This document shows, piece after piece, positions 1-9,649 of a stretch of 64,000 nt of DNA (position 1 is its first letter; each line of letters starts with the position of its first letter). The translations under genes were made by a program, and so were the position numbers. The notes below the pieces were generated by a model. It was not told the DNA's origin, did not search any database, and saw only the letters and a list, made by a program, of their open reading frames with translations. The stretch comes from Svornostia abyssi (GTDB lineage Bacteria > Actinomycetota > Thermoleophilia > Solirubrobacterales > Solirubrobacteraceae), in assembly GCA_024666565.1 (NCBI GenBank), contig CP088295.1:496001-560000 (forward strand). Reading direction: 5' to 3'.

Positions 1-1655
1 TGCGCGTGGCGCTCGTAGGCCTCGACGTTGTCGTGCGGCGCGCCCCACTGCGCGAACGGCATCGCGCCGGAGTCAAACCAGACGTCGATGACCTCGGGGA
101 CGCGGGTCGCCGTCTTCCCCGTGGAAGGCGACGGGAACGTGATGTCGTCGACGTACGGGCGGTGCGGGTCGTCGAGCTTGACGCCGGACAACGACTCCAG
201 CTCAGCGAGCGAGCCGACCACCGTGATCGACCCCTCCTCGCAGCGCCACACCGGCAGCGGCGTGCCCCAGTAGCGCTCGCGCGAGAGCGCCCAGTCGACG
301 TTGTTCGACAGCCAGTCGCCGAACCGCCCGTGCTTGATGTGCGGCGGGTGCCAGCCGACCTGCTCGTTGGCGTCCAGCAGGTTCTGCCGCAGCTGCGACG
401 TCTTGATGTACCACGACGGCTTGGCGTAGTAGAGAAGCGCGGTGCCGCAGCGCCAGCAGTGTGGGTAGGAGTGCTCGTAGTCCTCGGCGCGCAGCAGCTT
501 GCCGCGGCGGCGCAGGTCATCGATCAGGTCGTCGTTGGCGTCGCGCACGGCGCGCCCTGAGTACTTGCCGATCCGCTCGTCGTAGGTCCCGTCGAGCTTC
601 ACCGGGTTGACGACGGTCAGGCCGTACTGCAGGCCCAGCTGGTAGTCGTCCTCCCCGAACGCGATGGCGGTGTGCACGACGCCCGTGCCGTCGTCGGCGG
701 TGACGAAATCGGCCAGCAGGATCGTGTGTCCGCGCTCGCCGTACTCCTTGCCGGAGAGGAACGGGAACGGCGGCTCGTAGCGCACGCCGTCCAGCGCGGC
801 GCCGGGGAAGCGGTCGATGATCTGGGCGTCCTCGCCGAGGACCTTCTCGACGAGCGACTCCGCGAGGATCACGGGCGCTTCCAGCGCGCCGGTCTTCGCG
901 CGCACGTACGTCAGTTCAGGGTGGACCGCGGCCGCAGCGTTCGACACCAGCGTCCACGGTGTCGTCGTCCACGCCAGCAGCTCGTCGCCGCGCTGCGCCG
1001 GGCCGCCGTCCTCGACGACGGGGAACCGCACGTAGACCGACGGGTCGATGACGTCCTTGTACCCCTGCGCGACCTCGTGTGAGGACAGCGCCGTGCCGCA
1101 GCGCGGGCAGTACGGGACCACGCGATGGCCCTCGTACAGGAGGTCCTTCTCGTGGATCGTCTTCAGCGCCGCCCAGACCGACTCGACGTACTGCGGGTCC
1201 ATGGTGCGGTACGCCTCGTCGAGGTCGACCCAGAAGCCGATCCGCTCGGTGAGCTTGTCCCAGTCCTCGAGGAACTCGGAGACGGACTCCCGGCACTTCG
1301 CGTTGAACTCCGCGATGCCGTACTCCTCGATCTCCGCCTTGTTCGTGATGCCGAGCTGCTGCTCGACGGCGATCTCCACCGGCAGGCCGTGGCAGTCCCA
1401 TCCGCCCTTGCGCGTGACGTGCTTGCCGCGCATGGTCTGAAAGCGGGGGAAGATGTCCTTGAAGACGCGGCTCAGGACGTGGTGCGTTCCCGGGCGCCCG
1501 TTCGCCGTCGGCGGGCCTTCCCAGAAGACGAACTCGGGCGCGCCCTCACGGCGGCGCATCGACTCCTGGAAGACGTCGCGCTCCTTCCACCGAGCGAGGA
1601 CGTCGTGCTCGAGGTCGGGGAAGGACTGGTTGGGGTCGACGGGCTGGAAGGACAC
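1..1655 (-). CDS. ileS: isoleucyl-tRNA synthetase, N-terminal 551 codons (gene runs off the left edge)
   Basis: Cytoplasmic class I aminoacyl-tRNA synthetase that charges tRNA-Ile. The frame is open from the GTG at 1655 to the window edge. The HIGH-type ATP-binding signature (PGTHH) is at about residues 55-59. The CP1 editing domain, with the TTTPWTL threonine-rich stretch, is near residue 230. The WFDSGAMPFAQWG element is at the left edge, so the KMSKS loop and anticodon-binding domain lie outside. I chose GTG 1655 because a TAGAAT -10 box sits exactly 9 bases upstream, implying a leaderless mRNA. No T-box leader is present, which is notable for a tRNA synthetase of a Gram-positive lineage. 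Identity is very secure; the start is fairly secure. Confidence 0.96.
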   Translation of the reverse strand, partial: MSFQPVDPNQSFPDLEHDVLARWKERDVFQESMRRREGAPEFVFWEGPPTANGRPGTHHVLSRVFKDIFPRFQTMRGKHVTRKGGWDCHGLPVEIAVEQQLGITNKAEIEEYGIAEFNAKCRESVSEFLEDWDKLTERIGFWVDLDEAYRTMDPQYVESVWAALKTIHEKDLLYEGHRVVPYCPRCGTALSSHEVAQGYKDVIDPSVYVRFPVVEDGGPAQRGDELLAWTTTPWTLVSNAAAAVHPELTYVRAKTGALEAPVILAESLVEKVLGEDAQIIDRFPGAALDGVRYEPPFPFLSGKEYGERGHTILLADFVTADDGTGVVHTAIAFGEDDYQLGLQYGLTVVNPVKLDGTYDERIGKYSGRAVRDANDDLIDDLRRRGKLLRAEDYEHSYPHCWRCGTALLYYAKPSWYIKTSQLRQNLLDANEQVGWHPPHIKHGRFGDWLSNNVDWALSRERYWGTPLPVWRCEEGSITVVGSLAELESLSGVKLDDPHRPYVDDITFPSPSTGKTATRVPEVIDVWFDSGAMPFAQWGAPHDNVEAYERHA

Positions 1656-1664
1656 GGGCGGGGG

Positions 1665-1670
1665 ATTCTA
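1665..1670 (-). promoter_or_regulatory. -10 box of ileS (leaderless type)
   Basis: TAGAAT on the minus strand, 9 bases before the ileS GTG. It overlaps the TAG stop codon of the upstream gene, so ileS can be transcribed from inside the end of its neighbour. The spacing predicts a transcript starting at or next to the start codon. Confidence 0.55.
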
Positions 1671-2018
1671 GGTCCAGCCGCGTTCGCGCAGATCGGCGAG
1701 CAGCTCCCCGGTCGCATTCAGCGGTACGCGAATCTGCTCGGTGCCACGCGTCGTTGCCAGGTCGATCGGTCGAGTGGCGGCCTCGAACCGGTCGTCGAGC
1801 GTCGCGAGCTGTGCACGGAGGGGGTCGCTGGACGGCAGCCGGCTGACGCGCTCGCGCAACCCCGCGTGGATGTCGAGATCGTTCGTGTAGTCGTAGATGG
1901 TCAGGCCGTAGCCGCCCTCGATCTCCCCGACGACGCCGGCCCAGTAGACGAGGTCCCGCTCCGCTTTGCGGCGGTCGGCCGTCCGGTCCTTGCTCCAGGG
2001 CAGGCGCATGGTGGGCAT
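1668..2018 (-). CDS. small hypothetical protein, 116 aa
   Basis: Unrecognised soluble protein. It has a basic N-terminus (KDRTADRRKAERD), then a hydrophobic/aromatic segment (YWAGVVGEIEGGYGLTIYDY) at residues 25-44, and a mixed helical remainder. No signal peptide, cysteine motif or catalytic signature is visible. The ATG at 2018 is preferred; a second ATG at 2009 is in frame and equally possible. It is read toward ileS and ends 13 bases before the ileS start. Coding is supported by a clean frame and typical codon use. The function is unknown. Confidence 0.6.
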   Translation of the reverse strand: MPTMRLPWSKDRTADRRKAERDLVYWAGVVGEIEGGYGLTIYDYTNDLDIHAGLRERVSRLPSSDPLRAQLATLDDRFEAATRPIDLATTRGTEQIRVPLNATGELLADLRERGWT

Positions 2019-2045
2019 GGTGACAGCCGCCGCTCCGGATTTCCC

Positions 2046-2065
2046 TGTGTCACGAAGGTGACACA
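2046..2065. promoter_or_regulatory. perfect 20-bp dyad in a divergent promoter region
   Basis: TGTGTCACgaagGTGACACA: two perfect 8-base arms around 4 bases, midway between the start of the unknown gene at 2018 and the secreted propeller gene at 2131. Further GTGAC/GTCAC half-sites lie close on both sides (about 2020 and 2075). Read as TGTCA-N6-TGACA it has the geometry of a CRP/FNR-family operator, though not the classical TGTGA-N6-TCACA. It could control either or both flanking genes. Confidence 0.5.
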
Positions 2066-2130
2066 ACGCGCCGTCACCTCGCGATGCCGCCGTGGTTGTC
2101 CGCATGCCAGCCACCCCCCAAGGAGGCACC

Positions 2131-3837
2131 ATGTCCGCACCGCCGTTTCGCCGTCTCGCCGCTTTGACCGTCGCCGCAGCCGCCCTCGCGCCTACCTCAG
2201 CCGCCCACGCCGCCCCCGGCGACACCACGCTCATCAGCCGCGCCAGCGGCGTCGCGGGTGCGGTCGCTGACCGCACCGTGTTCAGTCCGCAGCTCAGCGG
2301 CGACGCGTCCACCGTCGCCTTCTCCACCCAGTCGGAGAACCTCGGCGGATTCGACGCGGACGACACCATCGACGTCTACGCCCGCAGCCTCGCGGGCAAC
2401 CTGACCAGCCTCGTCAGTGCCGGCCCGAACCCGATGCCCGCGCTGCCCGACGTGGGCGGCGACACGGACTCCACCAGCCAGGCCATCAGCGTGGACGGCC
2501 GTTTCGTCGCGTTCGTCTCCGAGGCCACGAACCTCACCGACGACGACGAGGACGCCCACCAGGATGTCTTCGTCCGGGACCGCCTCACCAACACCACGGA
2601 ACTCATCAGCCGGGATGACGGCATGGCCGGAGACGCGGCCGACGACGACTCGCGCCGGCCGTCCATCAGCGCCGACGGACGCTTCGTCGCCTTCGAGTCC
2701 GACGCCACGAACCTCAGCAACGCCGATGAGAACAGCTCCACGGACATCTTCGTCCGCGACCGCCAGCTCAATCAGACCGCGCTCGTCTCCCATCTCGAGC
2801 TGGACGGCGGCGACGACGACTCCACCCACCCGGAGATCAGCCCGGACGGGAGCACCATCGCGTTCTACTCCGACGCGACCAACCTCTCCGACCAGGACCT
2901 CAACGCCGTCACCGACGTGTTCGCGCACAACCGGGTGACCTACGACGTCGAGCTGATCAGCCGCGACAGCGCGGGGACGCCTGCCGACGCCGGGCCGAAT
3001 ACCTCAGCGGCACTGTCGCTCAGCGCCGACGGCAACCGCATCGCGTTCGTCAGCGACGCGTCGAACCTCGCACCCGGCGACGGGCCGAGCGTGGACATCT
3101 TCCTGCGCGACCGCGCGGCGACCACCACGTCCCTCGTGACCCCCGGCAACGGCGCGTCGTTCCAGCCGTCGCTGAGCGCCGACGGCACGAAGGTCGCGTT
3201 CCACAGCTACGCGACGAACCTCCACCCCGACGACACCGGCATCTCAAGCGACGTGTACGTCCGCGACCTGACGTCCGGCGTGATCTCGCTGGAGAGCCGC
3301 ACGTCGACCGGTGAGCAGGCCACACACTCGTCGAACGCGACGATCAGCGCCGATGGGAAGACCATCGCGTTCGCGTCGGGCGCCACGAACCTCGGGGCGT
3401 TCACGTGGGCGCTCGGGTTCGTGCGTGAGCTGCCGCCGCCCGCCGCCCCGGCCGGGGGCGACGGCACCGTCAGCGGCGGGACGCCCGGCCCCGGCACGCA
3501 GAGCGGCCAGGGCGGCCAGACCCAGACCCCGTCCTCCCCGCCGAAGCCGCGCGTCCGCCGCGCCGGGAAGCTCGCGCTCGGCAAGACCGCGAGCACGTGC
3601 CTGCGCCGCAAGCGCCTGATCCTCCCGGTCAAGCTCGTCGGCGCCACGCCGGGCGTGAAGATCACCAGCACGCGGGTGAAGGTCATGGGCCGCAAGCGGA
3701 CCCTGCGGTTCGGCGCCCGCAAGCCGGTCGTGCGCAAGCTCGGCCGCAAGCCGGTCCGCATCCAGATCACGGCGACCACCAACATCGGCACCACCGTGAA
3801 GCTCACGAAGCGGTTCCGGGCCTGCCGCGCGAAGTAG
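2131..3837 (+). CDS. secreted PD40/TolB-like beta-propeller protein with basic C-terminal domain, 568 aa
   Basis: Begins with a Sec signal peptide (hydrophobic AALTVAAAALAPTSAAHA, cleavage after AHA near residue 30). Then come seven repeats of about 45-50 residues built on S-x-DGRFVAF-x-SDATNL followed by D-x-FVRDR. These are PD40 (WD40-like) blades, so a seven-bladed propeller is expected. A Gly/Pro/Gln-rich linker (about residues 440-470) leads to a Lys/Arg-rich beta domain of about 100 residues that could bind wall polymers. The start at ATG 2131 is fixed by AAGGAGG 7 bases upstream, rejecting the longer frame. No enzyme motif is visible; an extracellular binding or surface role is inferred. 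Confidence 0.88.
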   Translation: MSAPPFRRLAALTVAAAALAPTSAAHAAPGDTTLISRASGVAGAVADRTVFSPQLSGDASTVAFSTQSENLGGFDADDTIDVYARSLAGNLTSLVSAGPNPMPALPDVGGDTDSTSQAISVDGRFVAFVSEATNLTDDDEDAHQDVFVRDRLTNTTELISRDDGMAGDAADDDSRRPSISADGRFVAFESDATNLSNADENSSTDIFVRDRQLNQTALVSHLELDGGDDDSTHPEISPDGSTIAFYSDATNLSDQDLNAVTDVFAHNRVTYDVELISRDSAGTPADAGPNTSAALSLSADGNRIAFVSDASNLAPGDGPSVDIFLRDRAATTTSLVTPGNGASFQPSLSADGTKVAFHSYATNLHPDDTGISSDVYVRDLTSGVISLESRTSTGEQATHSSNATISADGKTIAFASGATNLGAFTWALGFVRELPPPAAPAGGDGTVSGGTPGPGTQSGQGGQTQTPSSPPKPRVRRAGKLALGKTASTCLRRKRLILPVKLVGATPGVKITSTRVKVMGRKRTLRFGARKPVVRKLGRKPVRIQITATTNIGTTVKLTKRFRACRAK

Positions 3838-3856
3838 GGAACGGGCGAACGCGCGG

Positions 3857-3880
3857 GGAACGATGTTCACCCGCGCGTTA
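3857..3880 (+). promoter_or_regulatory. ECF-sigma-like promoter of the cyclase/GMC/hydrolase operon
   Basis: GGAAC (3857-3861), 14 bases, then CGTTA (3876-3880), 13 bases before the GTG at 3894. This resembles ECF-type sigma promoters (GGAAC ... GTT). A second copy with identical spacing lies before the peroxidase gene (11291-11314) and a weaker one before the decarboxylase gene (12934-12957). Confidence 0.45.
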
Positions 3881-3893
3881 CGCCTGCGTCCAC

Positions 3894-4454
3894 GTGCCCG
3901 CCCGACCCGACCCGCTGCGCGCCGCATTCCTCGTGTGCGACATCGTGGGAGCCACCGCCCTCGCCGACCGCATCGGCGACGAGCCGTGGCTCGACCTGCT
4001 CATCGGCCACCGCGCGCTCGTGCGGGCCGAGGCCGAGCCGCGCGGCGGTGAGGAGGTCGCCTTCCGCGCCGACGGCTCGATCCTCGCCTTCACCGGCGGC
4101 ACCGACGCCGCCGCACAGTGCGCGATCGCCATCCAGCGCGCCGTGGCGGACCTCGACGCGGACTACGCCGTCCGGATCGGGCTGCACACCGGTTCGGCGC
4201 TGCGCCACGAGCGCACCGTCATCGGTCGTGCGGTCAACCACGCGTGCCGCCTGGCCGACGCCGCGCAGCCCGGCGAGATCCTCGTCAGCCCGCTCGCCGC
4301 GGGCGAAGCGGGGGCCCGCACGGAGCCCGTCACCGTCCCGTTCGGCAGTGCCGCCGGCCGCCTGCCCGCCCGGCGGCTGGCGTGGGATCCACAGGCGCTG
4401 CGTGCCCCGCGCCGGTTCGGCCGCGCGACGACGGACCGGGGTGCGTGCGCATGA
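3894..4454 (+). CDS. stand-alone class III nucleotidyl cyclase-like domain, 186 aa
   Basis: A free-standing CHD domain. The first metal Asp is in FLVCDIVGAT (residues 13-22), the second in FRADGSILAF, and the Asn/Arg transition-state pair is in GRAVNHACRL with the usual four-residue spacing. The lysine normally found four residues before the second metal Asp, which selects adenine, is Ala here. The domain may therefore be a non-canonical cyclase or a nucleotide sensor. The GTG at 3894 fits the domain start and the promoter spacing. The stop overlaps the ATG of the AAA/TPR gene (ATGA, 4451-4454), so the two are translationally coupled. In many actinomycetes these two parts form one polypeptide; here they are split. 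Confidence 0.78.
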   Translation: MPARPDPLRAAFLVCDIVGATALADRIGDEPWLDLLIGHRALVRAEAEPRGGEEVAFRADGSILAFTGGTDAAAQCAIAIQRAVADLDADYAVRIGLHTGSALRHERTVIGRAVNHACRLADAAQPGEILVSPLAAGEAGARTEPVTVPFGSAAGRLPARRLAWDPQALRAPRRFGRATTDRGACA

Positions 4455-7400
4455 GCGTCGTCATGCCCGCGCCCAGCAGTGGACACGGTGCCCGTACGGG
4501 TCTAGGTTCCATGGGCGCCGCCGATGTCGGCCCGGGCGGCCCTCCGGAGCGGCGCCAGGACAGCCAGTCGCTTGCCGTGATGCACCCTCCGGAACCCATC
4601 AGCTCCCGCGTCGTCGGCCGTGACCGCGAGCTCGGGGACCTCGAGACCGCACTGCGGGACGCCAGCGAGGGCCGCGGGCGCCTGTACCTCGTGGCCGGCG
4701 ACCCCGGCGTCGGCAAGACCACGCTCTGCGAGGCGCTGCAGGAACGGGCCGCGACCTTCGGCGCCCCGGTGCACTGGGGGCGCTGCTGGGAGGACGGCGG
4801 CGCGCCCGCATTCTGGCCGTGGGTCCAGATCGTCCGCGCCCACGCCGCGACCCTGACCCCCGACGAGCTGCGGGCCGCGCTCGGCGCCGGAGCCGAGCCG
4901 CTCGCCCACCTCGTGCCGGAGCTGCGCCACTCTCTGCCCGAGCTCGAGCAGGCGACGACCACCACCGCCGGCACCCCGGAGCAGCACCGCTTCGCCCTGT
5001 TCGACGCGCTCGGCACCCTCCTCGTCGCCGCCGCGCGGCAGGCGCCGCCGCTCGTCGTCGTCCTCGACGACCTCCACGCCGCCGACGAGCCGTCGCTGCG
5101 CGCGCTGCGCTTCGTCGCCCGGCACCTGCGCAGCGCGCCGCTCCTGCTCGTCGGCACGTACCGCGAGGCCGAGGCCCGCGAGCGGCCCGAGATCGCCGAG
5201 CTGCTCGGCAGCATCGCCGGGGACGCGCTGCGCATCGGGCTCACCGGGCTCGACGTCGCCGCCGTCGGAGCGCTCGTCCAGCGGCTCGCGAACGGCGGGG
5301 TCAGCGACGCGCGGGTCGCCGAGATCGCCCGCGTGACCGAGGGCAACCCGCTGTTCGTCGACGAGATCGTTCGCCTGTGGGCCGGCGGCGGCGCGCTGAA
5401 GGGAACCGCGACGGCGCCCCTGCCTGACGGCGTGCGCCAGGCGATCCGCCGCCGCTTCGCCCCGCTGCCGGACCCGACCCGCGAGGTGCTGGAGATCGCC
5501 TCCGTCCTGGGTCGTGAGTTCAGCGTCCCCGCGCTGCAGCCGCTCACCGCCCTGAATCGCGATCAGCTCGCAGAGCGGCTGACGTCGGCCGTCGACCAGC
5601 ACGTGCTCGTGCCCGGCGCCCAGCTCGGCCGCTACCGCTTCGGCCATGCGCTCATGCGCGAGGTGCTCTACGACGGCCTGCCCGCACCGCGACGGATCGC
5701 GCTGCACCGCCGCGCAGGCGAGGCGCTCGAGGAGATCTACGCGACCGACACCGAGCCGCACCTCGCCGAGCTCGCCCACCACTTCCTGCAGGCCGCCCCC
5801 GGCGGCGGGGCGCGGCGCGGCGTGGAGTACGCGCTGCTCGCCGGCCGCCGCGCGCTCGACCAGCTGGCGTTCGAGGAGGCGGCGGCCCTGCTGCGCCGCG
5901 GGCTGGAGGCCGACGCCCTGGAGCCTGAGGATCCCCGTCTCACGGGCGAGCTGCTCGTGGCGCTGGGGGAGGCGGAGATCCAGAGCGGGGCGCGCGCCGC
6001 GGGGCGCGAGACGCTGGACCGCGCAGCCGCGCACGCGCAGCGCCACGACGATCACGAGCTCCTCGCGCAGAGCGCGCTGACGCTGGGCAACTGGGGGCTC
6101 TCACCGGGCGTCGTCGACGACCAGCTCGTCACGATGCTCGAGTCCGCACTCTCCGCGCTGCCCGAGGGTGACAGCGAGCTGCGCGCCCGCTGCCAGGCGC
6201 GGCTCGCGCTCGCGCTGTACTGGAGCGACCGTGCCGAGCACCGGCGCGCGCTCGGCCAGGAGGCTGCCGCCATGGCCCGCCGCCTCGGCGACGACGCCAC
6301 GCTCGCCGCCGTGCTCGCCGACGCGCACCTCGCGTCGTGGGGGCCGGACAGCACCGAGGAGTCGATCGCGGTCAGCCGCGAGGTGCAGCGCCTGGCCGAG
6401 TCCGTCGGCGACGAGGAGCGCGCCCTGCACGCCCGCAGCTGGCGGGTGACGCCGCTGCTGGAGCTGGCCGACATCCCCGGCGTCGAACGGCAGATCGCGA
6501 CGTTCACCGCGCTCGCGAACGACTTCCGCCAGCCGCTGAGCCTCTGGTACGCCCCGCTGCTGCAGGCCATCCGCGCGCTCATGCGCGGCGAGCTCGACGA
6601 GGCCGAGCGCTTCGAGCAGGAGGCCGCGCAGCGCATCGGCGAGGTCGAGGACTCCGTCGGCGTCCTGCTCATCGCCGGCCAGATGTGGGTGCTCCGGCGC
6701 GAGCAGGGCCGCCTCGTCGAGATGCGCGAACCGACCGCCGCGCTGGTGCAGGCCCACCCGAACATCCCGACGTGGCGCTGCGCGCTCGCGGTCGTGGAGC
6801 TCGACGCCGGCGACACCGCTGCGGCCCGCCATCACGTGCAGGGCCTGATGGAGCGCGGGCTGGACGCGATCCCGCGCGACAACGTCTGGCTCCTCGCCCA
6901 CACGCTGCTCGGCGAGGCGTGCGCGGCCGTCGGCAACCCGGCGTGGTGCGCGCAGATCGAGGAACGACTCGCCCCCTACGCCCACCTGCACGCCACCGTG
7001 CCGGACGCCGCCACGATCGGCCCGATCAGCCGCACGCTCGGGCTGCTCGCCGCCGCCCAGGGCGACCACGAGCGGGCGCGCGGGTACTTCACCGACGCCG
7101 TGGCGTCCGCGCGGGCCGCCGACGCGCCGACCCTCGTGTCCCGTGCCCTGATCGACGCGGCCGACGCGCTCGCCGAGGCGGACCCCGTCGCCGCGCGGAT
7201 GTGGGCGCGCGAGGCCCTGGTCATCGCCGAGCCCCTCGGACAGGCCGGAGTCACCGACCGCGCCCGTGCGCGGCTCGGCCGCGACGAGGAGCAGGCGCCG
7301 GCCGCCACGCCGATGCCCGCACCCGCTGCCGCACCCGGGAACGGCCGCCGCGTCGCCGTCCTGCGGCGCGAGGGCGAGATGTGGGCGATCGATCTCGACG

Positions 7401-7952
7401 GCGGCACGCGCCACGTGCGCCACACCAAGGGGATGGACCACCTCGCGCGGCTGCTGGCCTCACCCGGGACGGAGTTCCACGTCCTCGACCTCGTGGGCGG
7501 CGCGGCCGCCACCCGGGCGAACGCGCCGCAGACGGCCGCCGCGGCGGTCCAGGCCGGGCTGTCCGTCGGCGACAGCGGCGACGACGCGCGCGCTGCTCGA
7601 CGACACCGCCAAGCGCGCATACCGGGACCGCATCGCCGACCTCGAGACCGACCTGGCCGAAGCCGAGCGCTTCCACGACGACGAGCGCGCCGCCCGGGCC
7701 CGGGCCGAACTCGACTACGTCGTGCAGGAGCTCAGCGCCGCGGTCGGCCTCGGCGGCCGCGACCGGCGCGCCGCCAGCGACGCCGAGCGCGCCCGCGTGA
7801 ACGTCACCCGCGCGATCCGCTCGGCGGTGAAGCGGATCGCCGACCAGGACCCGACGGTCGGCGGGCACCTCGACGTGTCCGTCCGCACCGGCCTCTTCTG
7901 CCGGTACGACCCCGACCCCGGCAGCACGATCACCTGGACCGTGCGCGACTGA
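4451..7952 (+). CDS. large AAA ATPase/TPR signalling protein (one frameshift near 7590)
   Basis: STAND-type ATPase. A short leader is followed by Walker A GDPGVGKTT at about residues 84-92, Walker B LVVVLDDLHAAD at about 200, a winged-helix-like region and a long TPR-like helical array (about 450-940). The C-terminal domain (975-1165) is conserved in related regulators: EMWAIDLDGGTRHVRHTKG and, in another frame, ALLDDTAKRAYRDRIADLE. Frame 2 breaks at the CG repeat 7585-7593 and the family sequence resumes in frame 3, equivalent to one extra base or one lost CG pair. Repaired length is about 1166 aa. There is no DNA-binding domain. ATG 4451 overlaps the upstream stop; ATG 4580 is an alternative start. 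Confidence 0.85.
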
Positions 7953-7953
7953 C

Positions 7954-9649
7954 ATGGGCACGGCCGAGCATCACGACGTCATCGTCGTCGGCTCGGGATT
8001 CGGAGGGTCCGTCACCGCCTGCCGCCTCGCGGAGGCCGGGATGGACGTCTGCGTCCTGGAACGCGGCAAGGCGATCGCCCCCGGGGACTTCCCGCGCACC
8101 GCGCGCGAGCTGCGCGATGCGTTCTGGGACCCCAGCGAAGGGCTGCACGGGATGTTCGACGTGTGGTCGTTCAGGCAGCTGGGCGCGGTCGTGGCGAGCG
8201 GGCTGGGCGGCGGGTCGCTGATCTACGCCAACGTGCTGCTGCGCAAGGATCCGGCGTGGTTCACCGAGCTGCGCGACGGGCAGCCGTGGACGTGGCCCGT
8301 GAGCTACGAGGACCTCGCGCCCCACTACGACCGGGTCGAGGGAGACCTGCGGCCCGAGCCGTTCCCGGACGAGCACCTGCCGCGCAGCCCGAAGGCCGTG
8401 GCGTTCGCGCAGGCCGCCGCCGATGCCGGGCTGGAGACGTTCCGCCCGCCGCTCGCCGTCGCGTTCGCCGAGCCCGGCGCGACCACCGCCCGGCCGGGGC
8501 GGCCCCTGCCCGACGACGACAACCTCCACGACGCGCCGCGGCGCACCTGCACCCTGTGCGGCGCGTGCGACCTCGGTTGCAACGACGGGGCGAAGCAGAC
8601 GATGGACCTCACGTACCTCTCGCGGGCCAAGCGCGCCGGCGCGACGATCCACACCCGCACGGAGGTGCGCGAGATCACGCCGCGGCCGGGCGGCGGGTAC
8701 GCGATCAGCGCCGTCACCCATCCGCCCGAGCGGGAGGGGCGCCTGACCGACACGCGCGACCCGGCACTGTCCCCTCGCGCGGAGTTCACGTGCGACCGGC
8801 TCGTCCTGGCCGCCGGCGCGCTCGGCACGACGTACCTGCTGCTGCGCAACCGGGCCGCGCTGCCGCGGCTCAGCCCGGCGCTCGGCACACGCTTCAACGG
8901 CAACGGCGACCACCTGGCGTTCGTCCGCCGCGCCGGCCGCCCGACGTCCGGGAGCGCCACGCTCCTGCGTGAGCTGGAGGGCAGCCGCGGCCCCGTCATC
9001 ACCACGACCGCGCGCGCCGGCGACGACCACTCCGGCATGGCGGGCTACTACCTGCAGGACGCCCGGCTACCCCGCGCACACCGCGTGGATGCTGCAGCTC
9101 GTCGGGACACCGCGCGCGATGTGGCACGCGAAGCGCACGCTGCTGCGGCTCGCGCGCGAGCGGCTCACCGGCCACGTCGACCCGCGGGTCGGCGCCGAGA
9201 TCTCCAGCCTGTTCGGAGACCTGCGCACGTCCGCGGGGTTCCTGCCGCTGCTCGGGATGGGCCGGGAGATCGCCCACGCCCGCCTCTACCTGGACGGGGA
9301 CACGCTGCTCACCGATTGGTCGCGCGAACGCGCAGGCCGGGTGTTCGGTCGGCTCCGCGGCGCGTCACGCGCGATCGCCACGCGCCTCGGCGGCCGGTTC
9401 TCCGCCGACCCGGTGGGCCGCCGCCGGCCGCCGACGATCACCGTCCACGCACTCGGCGGCGCGCCGATGGGCCGCACCCCGGACGAGGGCGTCGTCGACG
9501 CGTATGGCCGCGTCTTCGGCCACCCCGGACTCACCGTCGCGTGCGGCGCGGCGATGCCCGGCTCCGTCGGGCCGAACCCGAGCCTGACCATCGCGGCGCT
9601 CGCCGACCGGCACGCCGAACAGATCCTGCGCGAGGAGGGACGAGCATGA
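7954..9649 (+). CDS. GMC-family FAD oxidoreductase, cholesterol-oxidase-like (one frameshift near 9063)
   Basis: FAD-dependent alcohol/sterol oxidoreductase. The dinucleotide-binding motif VVGSGFGG is at residues 11-18. A ferredoxin-like cysteine cluster (TCTLCGACDLGC) is near residue 198. The GMC C-terminal signature (HALGGAPMG, then GPNPSLTIAALA) is near the end. The frame breaks at 9062-9064, where one extra C in CGCCCGGCT turns LQDAGYPAHTAW out of frame; removing it restores 564 codons, the usual length. It starts one base after the AAA/TPR stop and overlaps the hydrolase start by ATGA. There is no export signal, so it is cytoplasmic. The substrate is unknown; a sterol or other bulky lipid alcohol is inferred from the family. 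Confidence 0.88.

Noticed and set aside
1..1440. Long plus-strand open frames opposite ileS
   Set aside because: They are Arg/Ala/Asp-rich shadows of the GC-biased minus-strand gene, which carries clear synthetase motifs.
4118..4450. Upstream extension of the AAA/TPR frame across the cyclase-like gene
   Set aside because: It lies in the wrong frame of a recognisable domain; ATG 4451 overlaps the upstream stop and the protein reads normally from there.
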